From Pseudomonas sp. Au-Pse12 (GTDB lineage Bacteria; Pseudomonadota; Gammaproteobacteria; Pseudomonadales; Pseudomonadaceae), in assembly GCF_021341665.1 (NCBI RefSeq), contig NZ_JAJTTH010000001.1:620001-684000 (forward strand): a stretch of DNA of 64,000 nt, given 5' to 3'. Of the stretch, positions 8,787 through 18,309 are shown piece after piece. Each line of letters starts with the position of its first letter. Within the stretch, counting starts at the first letter, position 1. The notes under the pieces are model-generated. The model was not told the origin of the DNA, ran no database searches, and saw only the letters and a list, made by a program, of their open reading frames with translations. A program made the position numbers and the translations under genes.

Positions 8787-9551
8787 ATGATGCAGATTGC
8801 AAACCAGGTGTTTCTCGTCAGTGGCGGTGCTTCCGGCCTCGGTGCGGCCAGCGCTGAAATGCTCGTCGCCGCCGGCGCCAAGGTGATGCTGGTGGACCTC
8901 AACGCCGAGGCCGTGGCGGCCAAGGCGCAGCAACTGGGGTGCCTCAGCGTGGTGGCGGACATCAGCCAGGAAGCCGCCGCCGAAGCGGCGGTGCAGGCGA
9001 CGGTCAAGGCCTTTGGCGGGCTCAACGGCCTGGTCAACTGTGCCGGGATCGTGCGTGGCGAGAAAATCCTCGGCAAGAACGGCCCGCATGCCCTGGCCAG
9101 TTTCAGCCAGGTGATCAACGTCAACCTGATCGGCAGCTTCAACCTGCTGCGTCTGGCCGCGGCGGCCATCGCCGAAAGCGCGGCCGATGCCGAGGGCGAG
9201 CGTGGGGTGATCATCAACACCGCCTCCATCGCCGCCTTCGACGGGCAGATCGGCCAGGCCGCCTACGCCGCGTCCAAGGGCGCCATCGCCAGCCTGACCC
9301 TGCCGGTGGCTCGCGAGCTGGCGCGTTTCGGCATCCGCGTGATGACCATCGCCCCGGGGATTTTCGAAACCCCGATGATGGCCGGCATGAGCGATGAAGT
9401 GCGCGCCGGCCTGGCCGCTGGCGTGCCGTTCCCGCCGCGCCTGGGCAAACCCGCCGAGTACGCCGCGCTGGTGCGGCATATCATTGAAAACAGCATGCTC
9501 AACGGCGAGGTGATCCGTCTCGACGGTGCCTTGCGCATGGCCGCCAAGTAA
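8787..9551 (+). CDS. SDR-family 3-hydroxyacyl-CoA dehydrogenase (HSD10 / 3-hydroxy-2-methylbutyryl-CoA type)
   Basis: The 254-aa classical SDR has [11 protein letters not shown] for NAD binding near residues 10-20, the NCAG strand, the serine in [10 protein letters not shown] and the YAASK catalytic pair. The segment GENP-like [24 protein letters not shown] and the end [15 protein letters not shown] are characteristic of type II 3-hydroxyacyl-CoA dehydrogenases, which oxidise (2-methyl-)3-hydroxyacyl-CoA. It lies 11 bases after the ligase and 12 before the thiolase, giving the third oxidation step of a beta-oxidation cycle. ATG ATG tandem starts are present; the first is used here. Confidence 0.88.
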   Translation: MMQIANQVFLVSGGASGLGAASAEMLVAAGAKVMLVDLNAEAVAAKAQQLGCLSVVADISQEAAAEAAVQATVKAFGGLNGLVNCAGIVRGEKILGKNGPHALASFSQVINVNLIGSFNLLRLAAAAIAESAADAEGERGVIINTASIAAFDGQIGQAAYAASKGAIASLTLPVARELARFGIRVMTIAPGIFETPMMAGMSDEVRAGLAAGVPFPPRLGKPAEYAALVRHIIENSMLNGEVIRLDGALRMAAK

Positions 9552-9563
9552 GGAGGATTCATC

Positions 9564-10754
9564 ATGTCCATTGCCCACGATCCGATTGTCATTGTCAGCG
9601 CCGTCCGCACCCCGATGGGCGGTTTCCAGGGTGACCTGAAAGGCCTCAGCGCCCCGCAACTGGGAAGCGAAGCCATCCGCGCCGCGGTGCAGCGTGCCGG
9701 TATCGGCGCCGACGCGGTGCAAGAAGTGCTGTTCGGCTGCGTGCTGGCCGCCGGCCTTGGCCAGGCCCCGGCGCGCCAGGCGGCCCTGGGCGCTGGCCTG
9801 GACAAGGGCACCCGCTGCACCACCCTGAACAAGATGTGCGGCTCCGGCATGGAAGCCACCATCCTGGCCCACGACATGCTGCTGGCCGGCAGCGCCGAGG
9901 TGGTGATCGCCGGGGGCATGGAAAGCATGTCCAACGCCCCGTACCTGCTGGATCGCGCCCGCAGCGGCTACCGCATGGGCCACGGCAAGGTGTTGGATCA
10001 CATGTTCCTCGACGGCCTGGAAGACGCCTATGACAAGGGCCGCCTGATGGGCACCTTCGCCGAGGACTGCGCCGAGGCCAACGGTTTCACCCGCCAGGCC
10101 CAGGACGACTTCGCCGTGGCTTCCCTGACCCGCGCCCAACAGGCGATCAAGGACGGCCTGTTCAAGGACGAGATCGTTCCCCTGCAAGTGATGGTCGGCA
10201 AGGAGTCGAAGCTGATCAGCGATGACGAACAGCCGCCCAAGGCCAAGCTCGACAAGATCGCCACCTTGAAGCCGGCGTTCCGTGACGGCGGCACCGTGAC
10301 CGCCGCCAACGCCAGCTCGATCTCCGACGGCGCCGCGGCCCTGGTGCTGATGCGCCGTTCCGAAGCCGACAAGCGCGGCCTCAAGCCCCTGGCGGTGATC
10401 CACGGGCACGCGGCCTTCGCCGACACCCCGAGCCTGTTCCCGGTGGCCCCGGTGGGCGCCATCGAACGGCTGATGAAAAAGACCGGTTGGGCCCTGAGCG
10501 ATGTCGACCTGTTCGAAATCAACGAAGCCTTCGCCGTGGTTAGCCTGGTGACCATGAACAAGCTGGACATCCCCCACGCCAAGGTCAACGTGCACGGCGG
10601 CGCCTGCGCCCTGGGCCACCCGATCGGAGCCTCCGGCGCGCGGATCCTGGTGACCCTGCTCTCGGCCCTGCGCCAGAAGGGCCTCAAGCGTGGCGTGGCC
10701 GCAATCTGCATCGGCGGTGGCGAAGCCACGGCCATGGCCGTTGAATGCCTGTAA
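9564..10754 (+). CDS. Acetyl-CoA acetyltransferase / thiolase
   Basis: The 396-aa thiolase carries the acylated cysteine in LNKMCGSGM (Cys92), the HGGACALGHPIGASGAR block and the second catalytic cysteine in CIGGGEATA near the C-terminus. It cleaves a 3-ketoacyl-CoA (with this operon, perhaps 2-methylacetoacetyl-CoA to acetyl- and propionyl-CoA). An excellent ribosome site (AAGGAGG) lies just after the SDR stop, and the gene is 12 bases from both neighbours, so it belongs to the same transcript. Confidence 0.93.
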   Translation: MSIAHDPIVIVSAVRTPMGGFQGDLKGLSAPQLGSEAIRAAVQRAGIGADAVQEVLFGCVLAAGLGQAPARQAALGAGLDKGTRCTTLNKMCGSGMEATILAHDMLLAGSAEVVIAGGMESMSNAPYLLDRARSGYRMGHGKVLDHMFLDGLEDAYDKGRLMGTFAEDCAEANGFTRQAQDDFAVASLTRAQQAIKDGLFKDEIVPLQVMVGKESKLISDDEQPPKAKLDKIATLKPAFRDGGTVTAANASSISDGAAALVLMRRSEADKRGLKPLAVIHGHAAFADTPSLFPVAPVGAIERLMKKTGWALSDVDLFEINEAFAVVSLVTMNKLDIPHAKVNVHGGACALGHPIGASGARILVTLLSALRQKGLKRGVAAICIGGGEATAMAVECL

Positions 10755-10766
10755 CGAGGAATCCCG

Positions 10767-11894
10767 ATGTTGCCCAATGACGAACAACTGCAGATCAGCG
10801 ACGCCGCCCGGCAATTCGCCCAGGAGCGGCTCAAGCCCTTTGCCGCCGACTGGGACCGCGAGCACCGCTTTCCCAAGGAAGCCATCGCCGAGATGGCCGA
10901 ACTGGGCTTCTTCGGCATGCTGGTGCCCGAGCAGTGGGGCGGCTGCGACACCGGCTACCTGGCCTATGTCATGGCCCTGGAAGAGGTCGCTGCCGGTGAT
11001 GGCGCTTGTTCCACGATCATGAGCGTGCACAACTCGGTGGGCTGCGTGCCGATCCTCAAGTTCGGCAACGATGAGCAGAAAGAGCGTTTCCTCAAGCCCC
11101 TGGCCAGCGGCGCCATGCTCGGCGCCTTCGCCCTCACCGAACCCCAGGCCGGCTCCGACGCCAGCAGCCTGAAGACCCGGGCCCGCCGCGACGGCGACCA
11201 CTACGTGCTCAACGGCTGCAAGCAGTTCATCACCTCGGGGCAGAACGCCGGGGTGGTGATCGTCTTCGCGGTCACCGACCCGGCGGCCGGCAAGCGCGGC
11301 ATCAGCGCCTTTATCGTGCCCACCGATGCACCGGGCTATAAGGTCGCGCGTGTCGAGGACAAGCTCGGCCAGCATGCCAGCGACACCTGCCAGATCCTCT
11401 TCGAAGACGTCAAGGTGCCGGTGGCCAACCGCCTGGGCGAGGAGGGCGAGGGCTACAAGATCGCCCTGGCCAACCTCGAAGGCGGCCGCGTGGGCATTGC
11501 CTCGCAATCGGTGGGCATGGCTCGGGCCGCGTTCGAAGCGGCGCGCGACTATGCCCGCGAGCGCGAGACCTTCGGCAAGCCGATCATCGAGCACCAGGCC
11601 GTGGCGTTCCGCCTGGCGGACATGGCCACCCAGATCGCCGTGGCGCGGCAGATGGTGCACTACGCCGCGGCCCTGCGCGACAGCGGCAAGCCGGCCCTGG
11701 TGGAGGCCTCGATGGCCAAACTGTTCGCCTCGGAAATGGCCGAGAAGGTCTGCTCTGCGGCCTTGCAAACCCTGGGCGGCTATGGCTATTTGAGCGACTT
11801 CCCGGTGGAGCGGATCTGCCGCGACGTGCGCATCTGCCAGATCTACGAAGGCACCAGCGACATTCAGCGCATGGTCATTTCGCGCAATCTCTGA
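10767..11894 (+). CDS. Short/branched-chain acyl-CoA dehydrogenase
   Basis: The 375-aa flavoprotein introduces the first double bond and passes electrons to ETF. It shows the ACAD signature [10 protein letters not shown], the FAD and CoA contacts in [21 protein letters not shown], and the catalytic glutamate in [10 protein letters not shown], the short-chain/branched-chain position. It is the fourth gene of the operon. A second ACAD of similar type lies at 13484-14635 on the other strand. Confidence 0.92.
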   Translation: MLPNDEQLQISDAARQFAQERLKPFAADWDREHRFPKEAIAEMAELGFFGMLVPEQWGGCDTGYLAYVMALEEVAAGDGACSTIMSVHNSVGCVPILKFGNDEQKERFLKPLASGAMLGAFALTEPQAGSDASSLKTRARRDGDHYVLNGCKQFITSGQNAGVVIVFAVTDPAAGKRGISAFIVPTDAPGYKVARVEDKLGQHASDTCQILFEDVKVPVANRLGEEGEGYKIALANLEGGRVGIASQSVGMARAAFEAARDYARERETFGKPIIEHQAVAFRLADMATQIAVARQMVHYAAALRDSGKPALVEASMAKLFASEMAEKVCSAALQTLGGYGYLSDFPVERICRDVRICQIYEGTSDIQRMVISRNL

Positions 11895-11914
11895 CTTTTA
11901 GCAGGAGCTGATTC

Positions 11915-12688
11915 ATGAGCTACGAAACCATTCTGTTGGACATCAAGGGCCGGGTCGGCCTGATCACCCTCAACCGCCCCCAGGCGCTGAACGCCCTCAA
12001 CGCACAGATAGTCGGTGAAGTGAACCAGGCCCTGGATCGCCTGGAAGCCGACCCGCAGATCGGCTGCATCGTCATCACCGGTTCCAAGAAAGCCTTCGCC
12101 GCCGGTGCCGACATCAAGGAAATGGCCGAGCTGAGCTACCCACAGATCTACCTCGACGATTTGTTCAGCGACAGCGACCGTGTGGCCAACCGGCGCAAGC
12201 CGATCATCGCCGCGGTCAATGGCTTTGCCCTCGGTGGCGGCTGTGAACTGGCGCTGATGTGCGACTTCATCCTGGCCGGCGACAACGCCAAGTTCGGCCA
12301 GCCGGAAATCAACCTCGGCGTATTGCCGGGCATGGGCGGCACCCAGCGCCTGACCCGCGCCGTGGGCAAGGCCAAGGCCATGGAAATGTGCCTGACCGGG
12401 CGTTTTATCGACGCCGTGGAAGCCGAGCGTTGCGGCATCGTCGCGCGCATCGTGCCGGCCGATGAACTGGTGGAAGAAGCGCTGAAAGTCGCCGCGCTGA
12501 TTGCCGGCAAATCGATCCCGGTGAGCATGATGATCAAGGAAAGCGTGAACCGCGCCTTCGAAGTCAGCCTGTCCGAAGGCGTACGTTTCGAGCGTCGGGT
12601 GTTCCACGCCGCCTTCGCCACCCAGGACCAGAAAGAGGGCATGGCCGCCTTCATCGCCAAGCGTGATCCGCAGTTCAAGGATCAGTAA
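11915..12688 (+). CDS. Enoyl-CoA hydratase
   Basis: The 257-aa crotonase-family protein has the oxyanion-hole strand [12 protein letters not shown] and [14 protein letters not shown], followed by [20 protein letters not shown] with both catalytic glutamates in place. These are features of an active hydratase. It hydrates trans-2-enoyl-CoA and closes the operon, so ligase, dehydrogenase, hydratase, 3-hydroxyacyl dehydrogenase and thiolase are all encoded together. A terminator follows at 12724. Confidence 0.92.
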   Translation: MSYETILLDIKGRVGLITLNRPQALNALNAQIVGEVNQALDRLEADPQIGCIVITGSKKAFAAGADIKEMAELSYPQIYLDDLFSDSDRVANRRKPIIAAVNGFALGGGCELALMCDFILAGDNAKFGQPEINLGVLPGMGGTQRLTRAVGKAKAMEMCLTGRFIDAVEAERCGIVARIVPADELVEEALKVAALIAGKSIPVSMMIKESVNRAFEVSLSEGVRFERRVFHAAFATQDQKEGMAAFIAKRDPQFKDQ

Positions 12689-12723
12689 CCGGGCTCGGCT
12701 CCTACGGGGCAACCGCCAATAAT

Positions 12724-12748
12724 AAACGCAGCCTAGGCTGCGTTTTTT
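12724..12748 (+). terminator. Rho-independent terminator of the acyl-CoA operon
   Basis: AAACGCAGCC-TA-GGCTGCGTTT forms a 10-bp stem with a two-base centre and runs into a T6 tract, 35 bases after the hydratase stop. Confidence 0.85.
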
Positions 12749-12817
12749 GGTTTCAAGTAGCGTTACCCAGAGAACGCAACGGGACACGCAACTCTATGGA
12801 ATGGAAAAACTACAGGA

Positions 12818-12836
12818 GATGGTAGCGACTACCATC
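12818..12836. promoter_or_regulatory. Inverted repeat upstream of the small secreted protein gene
   Basis: GATGGTAG-CGA-CTACCATC has perfect 8-base arms around three bases, about 75 bases before the ATG at 12910. It could be an operator or an RNA hairpin; there is no T tract, so not a terminator. Confidence 0.35.
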
Positions 12837-12909
12837 GCTTGGATAGCCTTGAATATAAGGATCCTAGGGTTAGGCTCGTAGCCATATATTTTTGGGAGTT
12901 GAAAGGATA

Positions 12910-13314
12910 ATGCGTTTTATTTTGGCGTTTTTTTTGTCTTTTTCGTGCTCTTTTACCGTAACTGCTGCTGATCTACCCAAGGCCCGTGAAATGCTCAAGA
13001 ACTATGGGTTGGCTAATTGCATCGACAGCCAGTTCAAGGAGCAGTCAGCAATCAAGGAAGATATTTCGTTGGCCATTGGTGCCTACCATTTCATGGGAAA
13101 GGGAATGCACAGGATCGTGCAGAATGAGGACACACAAGAAACCCTCCATGACCCTTATGCGTCCACTGAGAAGTTCATTCTGGATGCCTATCAGAAGACT
13201 TCAGCCTTGAGTAAGTACTCGTTTCAAAAGATGGTGTTTTATGGATGTCTGGAGGTTTACAACTCTCAGGAGTTTGACAGCTTTGTCAGAACCCAGGATC
13301 AGTACGTTCGGTAA
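12910..13314 (+). CDS. Small secreted protein resembling the Tai4-type T6SS amidase immunity family
   Basis: The 134-aa product has a Sec signal peptide (MRFILAFFLSFSCSFTVTAA) and a mature, probably helical domain with two cysteines (Cys37, Cys113) that could pair in the periplasm. The pattern LKNYGLANCI...KYSFQKMVFYGCLEVYNS resembles the Tai4 immunity family, which blocks Tae4 amidase effectors; this is from memory and only moderately sure. No amidase gene is adjacent. The gene is AT-rich with long T runs, unlike both flanks, which suggests recent acquisition. AAAGGA precedes the ATG; an in-frame TTG at 12892 would spoil the signal peptide. Confidence 0.5.
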   Translation: MRFILAFFLSFSCSFTVTAADLPKAREMLKNYGLANCIDSQFKEQSAIKEDISLAIGAYHFMGKGMHRIVQNEDTQETLHDPYASTEKFILDAYQKTSALSKYSFQKMVFYGCLEVYNSQEFDSFVRTQDQYVR

Positions 13315-13398
13315 AAGAGCGGGATATCTGAAGCATTGCCGTCGCGCTTGATGGGATTAAAACCGCGAGCGGGAGCATTTTGCCTATGGCCCTAGGGC

Positions 13399-13426
13399 CT
13401 CTTCGCCGGCAAGCCGGCTACTACGG
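13399..13426. repeat. REP element
   Basis: TTCGCCGGCAAGCCGGCTAC has the inverted core of Pseudomonas REP sequences. It sits just before the bidirectional terminator in the convergent gap. Confidence 0.65.
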
Positions 13427-13435
13427 GGAACAGCC

Positions 13436-13466
13436 AAAAAAATCGCAGCCTGGGCTGCGATTTTTT
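13436..13466. terminator. Bidirectional rho-independent terminator
   Basis: A-rich bases lead into AATCGCAGCC-TG-GGCTGCGATT and a T tract, so the hairpin has T runs on either strand. It separates the plus-strand small protein gene from the minus-strand acyl-CoA dehydrogenase, 18 bases past the latter's stop. Confidence 0.85.
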
Positions 13467-13483
13467 GTTTTCGGCGTCAATGC

Positions 13484-14635
13484 CTACAGCTGGTAATGCT
13501 TCAACTCGCGGGCAATCAACAGGCGCTGGATCTCGCTGGAGCCTTCGTAGATCTGGGTGATCCGCGCATCGCGGTAGTAGCGCTCCACCGGGTAGTCCTC
13601 CAGGTAGCCGTAGCCGCCATGGATCTGCATCGCCGAGGAGCAGACCTTCTCGGCCATTTCCGAGGCGAACAGCTTGGCCTGGGACGCCTCCGACAGGCAT
13701 GGCTGGCCAGCGCTGCGCAGGCGCGCGGCGTGCAGGATCAGCAAGCGCGCGGCATTCAGCCGGGTGTGCATGTCGGCCAGCAGGTTGGCGATGCTCTGGT
13801 GCTCGATGATCGGCTTGTCGAACTGCACCCGTTCCCGGGCGTAGGCCAGGGCCGCTTCAAACGCGGCGCGGGCAATGCCCAGGGCCTGGGCGGCAATGCC
13901 GATGCGGCCGCCTTCGAGGTTGGACAGGGCGATGGCCAGGCCCTTGCCGCGTTCACCCAGCAGGTTGGCTTCGGGGATGGTGCACTGGTTGAGGGTGACC
14001 GCGCAGGTGTCGGAGGCGCGAATGCCCATCTTGTGTTCGGTGCGGTCGACGATAAAACCCGGGGTGTCGGTGGGCACCAGGAACGCCGAGAGGCCTTTCT
14101 TGCCCAGTTCCGGGTCGGTCACCGCAAAGACGATGGCCAGTTGTGCACGCTTGCCGTTGCTGACGAACTGCTTGGCGCCGTTGATCACCCACTGGCCATC
14201 GCGCAGTTCGGCGCGGGTGCGCAGGTTGTGCGCTTCGGAGCCGGCCTGGGGTTCGGTCAGGCAGAAGCAGCCGATGGCTTCGCCGGCCGCCAGGCGCGGT
14301 AGCCATTGCTGTTTCTGTTCCTGGCTGCCGTAGTTGAGGATCGGCCCGCAGCCCACCGAGTTGTGGATGCTCATCAGTGCGCCGGTGGCACCGTCGCCGG
14401 CGGAAATCTCTTCCACCGCCAGGGCGTAGGCCACGTAATCCAGGTAGCTGCCGCCCCATTCCTCGGGGACCACCATGCCCAGAAGGCCCAGCTCGCCCAT
14501 CTTGCGCACCAGGCCGTCGTCGATCCAGCCGGCCTTTTCCCAGGCCTGGGCATGGGGCGCGATCTCGCCGCGGGCAAAATCCCGGGCCATGTCGCGGATC
14601 ATCACTTGTTCTTCGCTCAGTTCAATGTCGTGCAT
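13484..14635 (-). CDS. Acyl-CoA dehydrogenase, isobutyryl/short-branched type
   Basis: The 383-aa flavoprotein has [32 protein letters not shown] and the catalytic glutamate in [11 protein letters not shown]. It is translated four bases after a 3-hydroxyisobutyryl-CoA hydrolase gene, and its GGGAG ribosome site lies inside the end of that gene. That pairing is typical of valine degradation, where isobutyryl-CoA dehydrogenase supplies methacrylyl-CoA. The assignment to isobutyryl-CoA is inference from the neighbour. Confidence 0.88.
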   Translation of the reverse strand: MHDIELSEEQVMIRDMARDFARGEIAPHAQAWEKAGWIDDGLVRKMGELGLLGMVVPEEWGGSYLDYVAYALAVEEISAGDGATGALMSIHNSVGCGPILNYGSQEQKQQWLPRLAAGEAIGCFCLTEPQAGSEAHNLRTRAELRDGQWVINGAKQFVSNGKRAQLAIVFAVTDPELGKKGLSAFLVPTDTPGFIVDRTEHKMGIRASDTCAVTLNQCTIPEANLLGERGKGLAIALSNLEGGRIGIAAQALGIARAAFEAALAYARERVQFDKPIIEHQSIANLLADMHTRLNAARLLILHAARLRSAGQPCLSEASQAKLFASEMAEKVCSSAMQIHGGYGYLEDYPVERYYRDARITQIYEGSSEIQRLLIARELKHYQL

Positions 14636-14639
14636 GAGT

Positions 14640-15746
14640 TCAGCTCCCGCTGCCGTCGAAACCGCTGAAGAAGCTCGCTACCCGTTCGGCCTCGAGGGCG
14701 GCCAGGGTTGGCGGGTTCCAGCGGGGGGTCTTGTCTTTGTCGATGATCAGGGCGCGCACGCCTTCCATCAGGTCGCCACGCTCGAACCACTGGCGGTCCA
14801 GGTGCAGTTCCAGGGCGAAGCACTGTTCCAGGCTCAACTGGCGGCCGTGGCGGAGCATTTCCAGGGTCACGGCCATGGCCAGCGGCGAGCGGGTCTCCAG
14901 CAGGTCGGCGGTGGCCTTGGCCCATTCGTGGCAGTCGGCGACCGTCACGTTGCGCAACTGCTCGACGATGCTCGGCATGTCCGGCAGGGCGAAGAAATGG
15001 TCGATGGCCGGGCGCAAGGCCTCCAGCGGTGCATCGGGCAAGCTCTGCACCGCCAGCTTGGCCAGCAGGCCCTGCAGGTCCTTGAGCGGCGAGTCGCTCC
15101 AGTGCAGGCGGTCCAGGCGCTGGTTCAGCAGCTCCAGCTTGGCGCTGTCCAGGTGCCAGTCGGCCAGGCCGCAGTACAGCGCATCGGCGGCGCGGATCTG
15201 CACCCCGCTGACGCCGAGGTAGATGCCCAGCTCGCCGGGTATCCGCGAGAGGAAGTAACTGCCGCCGACATCCGGGAAGTAACCGATGGCCACTTCCGGC
15301 ATCGCCAGGCGGCTGCGCTCGGTGACCACCCGCAGGTCGGCGCCTTGGACCAGGCCCATGCCGCCGCCAAGGACAAAGCCGTCCATCAGCGCCAGCACCG
15401 GCTTGCGGTAATGGTGGATTGCCTGATCGAGGGCGTATTCCTCGACGAAGAAGTCCTGGTGCAGGCTGTCGCCGTTGTGGAAGCTGTCATACAGCGAGCG
15501 GATATCACCGCCGGCGCAGAAGGCTTTTTCGCCGGCGCCACGCAGCACGATGGCGTGGATCAACGGGTCCTGGGCCCAGGCGTCCAGTTGCTGCTGCAAG
15601 GTACGGACCATCGACAGGGTGATGGCGTTGAGACCGGCGGGGCGGTTTAGGGTCAGGTAGCCGATGTGGTTGCGCACCTCGACCAGCACTTCGTCCGGGG
15701 TGGCATCGGGGGCCCGGCTCGCCTGGGATGAAACCTGAGCAGTCAT
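14640..15746 (-). CDS. 3-hydroxyisobutyryl-CoA hydrolase (crotonase family)
   Basis: The 368-aa protein is longer than a hydratase and has the HIBCH layout: crotonase core with [31 protein letters not shown] and [18 protein letters not shown], then a C-terminal helical region with RWNPPTL near the end, a common HIBCH signature. It would release 3-hydroxyisobutyrate from its CoA ester in valine catabolism. The ATG at 15746 has GGGAG six bases upstream and is chosen over an in-frame ATG further upstream that adds an unconserved, basic leader. Confidence 0.9.
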   Translation of the reverse strand: MTAQVSSQASRAPDATPDEVLVEVRNHIGYLTLNRPAGLNAITLSMVRTLQQQLDAWAQDPLIHAIVLRGAGEKAFCAGGDIRSLYDSFHNGDSLHQDFFVEEYALDQAIHHYRKPVLALMDGFVLGGGMGLVQGADLRVVTERSRLAMPEVAIGYFPDVGGSYFLSRIPGELGIYLGVSGVQIRAADALYCGLADWHLDSAKLELLNQRLDRLHWSDSPLKDLQGLLAKLAVQSLPDAPLEALRPAIDHFFALPDMPSIVEQLRNVTVADCHEWAKATADLLETRSPLAMAVTLEMLRHGRQLSLEQCFALELHLDRQWFERGDLMEGVRALIIDKDKTPRWNPPTLAALEAERVASFFSGFDGSGS

Positions 15747-15910
15747 CACTAACTCCCTGCTTTTATTGTTTTTTATATGAGGCTCGCGCGCGAGCATCGG
15801 CGGATCGTAACAGTGCAAATTTGCCAATTACAACCCCGAAAGCTGCAGGTCGACTGTGCATTTTTGCCTCAATGTAAAACACCCTTTTCCTGCTGGAAGT
15901 CGGCCCCCGT

Positions 15911-17320
15911 TCAAGGGGCCATGCACTTGAACAGCACACTCTGGCTGGCCCGCAACTGTTGCGTACAGCCCCATGGCGCCAACTCGGCAAGCCCGTGATC
16001 CAGATCCTTTTCGCGGCGCGCCAGATAGAACCGCGTGTTGTTGGGCAACAAGGACAAATCCTTCACTTGCCGAGCCTGCCCGGCACTGTAGAACTCGCCC
16101 GAGTATGAGCGTCGTCCCCAATAATAGAGTGGGCCGGGTTCGGTCGCCTGGAGCGCTTTCCAGGCGCTCGCCAGTGCCTGCTGATTGTTCGGCCGCTCGA
16201 ACAGGGAACCCTCGATGATGGCCAATAACAGGCCGACGGGGAGCAGCAGCGAACTGACCAGCGCCGCGGCCCGGGCAAAATGGCCGGGTTCGGACTGATG
16301 GGGGGGCCAGGCCGTCGCCAGCAACAAGCTCCAGGCTGGCAACGCCGGCAAGACGTAAGTCCAGAGAATATTCCCCGACAGGGTGAAAAACGCGGGTGTG
16401 GCCAATGCCCATAAGGCAATGAAGCTGAAGTAGCGAGGCTGGGCCAGGTATTGCCGGCGCTGGCGCCATAGCAACGGCAACCACAGGCTCCAGGGAAACA
16501 GCGCCAGCAGCAGGTCCAGCCAGATGCTGCCCGGGGGCCGTGCGTGAGCGCTGCCATACAGATCACCGGCCCAGTCACTGACCACATAACGCTTCCAGTG
16601 TTCGCCCACCAGGAAATAGTCGAGGAAGCCCGGGCTGCGCACCTCCGCCAGCACGTACCAGGGCACGGCCACCAACAGCATCAAGCCCAGGCCCGGTATC
16701 CAAGGCAGGCGCCAAAGTGCTTGCCATTGTCGATTGAGCAGCGTCCAGAGCCCCGCCTGGGCAGCGACCAACACCAAGACCAGCGGCCCTTTGGCCAGCA
16801 GACCCAGGCCCAGGCCGAAAAAACCGGCCAGGGCCCAACGCCGATCAGCCTGCATCGTGCCTCGCCAAAAACCATAGGTTGCCAGGAGCAGGGCAAAACC
16901 CAGGGCGGGATCGGTCAGCACCACGCCGGCACTTAGAAAACCAAGGGTGGTGCTGGAAAAGATGATCGCGGCATACAGGCCGGAACGCAGGTCGCGCTCC
17001 TCGCGAGCAAATCGCAGGATGAGCAGGCAGCTGCCCAAGTGAAACAACCAGGCGGGGAAACGCAGCGCAAACTCATTGACACCCAACAGCTGCATGCTCA
17101 GCGCCTGGCTCCAGAAGGCCAGAGGCGGCTTGCCCCAAAACGGCACGGCATAATCGAACATGGGGGTCACCCAATCATCGAGTTCGAGCATCTTGCGGGC
17201 CATTTCTCCATAGCGCGCCTCAGAGGTGTCCATCAGCGGATACAACCCGAGGCTGGCCAGGCGCACGCCCAGAATCACCAGTAGCAGCCACCACAATGTT
17301 CGAATGGAAGGGCGCTTCAT
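15911..17320 (-). CDS. PMT/ArnT-type membrane glycosyltransferase of the gtr cassette
   Basis: The 469-aa polytopic protein has about ten membrane segments and a C-terminal soluble tail. The first periplasmic loop carries EARYGEMARKMLE and GKPPLAFW, the loop that holds the acidic active-site residue in ArnT/PMT enzymes (here SEARY rather than DEARY, the upstream Asp being MDTSEARY). It should use a polyprenyl-phosphate sugar as donor. Its start overlaps the stop of the GtrB-type gene by four bases. Acceptor could be LPS, a polymer or a protein; nothing local decides. Confidence 0.8.
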   Translation of the reverse strand: MKRPSIRTLWWLLLVILGVRLASLGLYPLMDTSEARYGEMARKMLELDDWVTPMFDYAVPFWGKPPLAFWSQALSMQLLGVNEFALRFPAWLFHLGSCLLILRFAREERDLRSGLYAAIIFSSTTLGFLSAGVVLTDPALGFALLLATYGFWRGTMQADRRWALAGFFGLGLGLLAKGPLVLVLVAAQAGLWTLLNRQWQALWRLPWIPGLGLMLLVAVPWYVLAEVRSPGFLDYFLVGEHWKRYVVSDWAGDLYGSAHARPPGSIWLDLLLALFPWSLWLPLLWRQRRQYLAQPRYFSFIALWALATPAFFTLSGNILWTYVLPALPAWSLLLATAWPPHQSEPGHFARAAALVSSLLLPVGLLLAIIEGSLFERPNNQQALASAWKALQATEPGPLYYWGRRSYSGEFYSAGQARQVKDLSLLPNNTRFYLARREKDLDHGLAELAPWGCTQQLRASQSVLFKCMAP

Positions 17321-18309
17321 TGGTTTTGCTCTTCTTCGCCAAGCCGCCGGGTCGCGGGGCCTGCCAGGCGCTTGGAAAAACCACCGAAGGTGCTGCGGAG
17401 CAGGTACACCGGGCGGCGCTTGACCTCGCTCAATGTGGCACCGATGTATTCGCCAACCAGGGCCACTCCCAAGGCCAGCATGGCGCCGACACTGAGGATG
17501 AAGTCATGAATATCCAGGCGGCCAGTGCCAATCTGCTGAGCGAGATAAAGCAGGGTCAGCACAAAGATCGATGCACTGAGCAAGCTGAACCAGCGCAGGG
17601 GCTTGCGTGAAAAGGCCACGATGCCTTCGATCGCCAGGTCGATCAGGGCAAACGGCCCCCACTTGGATTGACCGGCACCACGGGCCACGCGCTCGTAAGG
17701 CAGCTCGATGGTCTTGAACCCCAGCCAGTTGACCATGCCCTTCATGAAGCGGGCTCGCTCGGGCATGGCCCGCAGGGCCCGCAACGGCGCAGCGCCGATC
17801 AGGCGGAAATCACTGACGTCCTGCGGGATCGCATATTGGTCGACCAGCCGCCGCAGCAGACGGTAATACACCGTGGCGCTGATTCGCTTAGCCGCGGTAT
17901 CGCCTCGTCGATCGCGGCGTTGCATGTTGACGATGTCGCAACCGGCCAGCCAGTGCTCGACCATCAGTGGAATCAACTCGGGAGGGTCTTGCAGGTCGGC
18001 ATCGATAAACAGGATGGCTTCGCCGGCGGCATGGTCGAGACCCGCGGTCATGGCCGCCTCCTTGCCAAAGTTGCGCGAGAGATTGAGACAGCGGACATGG
18101 GGAGCCTGGCAGAAAGCATCAAACAGCGTCAGGCTACTGTCGTTGCTGCCATCATTTACATACAGGACTTCATAACGAATCTGTAACTTTCCAACGATTG
18201 ACATCAGTCGGGCATGAAACTCCGGTAATACATGGGTTTCGTTATAACAACAGATCACTACGCTCAAGAAGCGTGTGCCGTCAGCGTTCATGTCGTTAGA
18301 GGTTTTCAT
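17317..18309 (-). CDS. gtrB: GtrB-type polyprenyl-phosphate glycosyltransferase (GT2)
   Basis: The 330-aa protein has a GT2 catalytic domain (VVICCYNE, LYVNDGSNDSS, LNLSRNFGKEAAMTAGLDHA, the FIDADLQDPPE metal-binding strand) and two C-terminal membrane helices around residues 230-290. This is the layout of GtrB and dolichol-phosphate-sugar synthases, which load a sugar on undecaprenyl phosphate at the cytoplasmic face. It overlaps the GtrA gene by 14 bases and the PMT-type gene by four, so the three are one transcription and translation unit. Confidence 0.88.
   Translation of the reverse strand: MKTSNDMNADGTRFLSVVICCYNETHVLPEFHARLMSIVGKLQIRYEVLYVNDGSNDSSLTLFDAFCQAPHVRCLNLSRNFGKEAAMTAGLDHAAGEAILFIDADLQDPPELIPLMVEHWLAGCDIVNMQRRDRRGDTAAKRISATVYYRLLRRLVDQYAIPQDVSDFRLIGAAPLRALRAMPERARFMKGMVNWLGFKTIELPYERVARGAGQSKWGPFALIDLAIEGIVAFSRKPLRWFSLLSASIFVLTLLYLAQQIGTGRLDIHDFILSVGAMLALGVALVGEYIGATLSEVKRRPVYLLRSTFGGFSKRLAGPATRRLGEEEQNQ

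Noticed and set aside
8742-11768. A 1008-codon open frame on the minus strand
   Set aside because: Antisense to SDR, thiolase and acyl-CoA dehydrogenase genes; composition rich in Gly/His/Gln with no domain pattern.
13399-13466. CRISPR-like repeat or attachment site at the REP plus terminator
   Set aside because: There is a single REP unit and one hairpin, no regular spacing and no cas genes.
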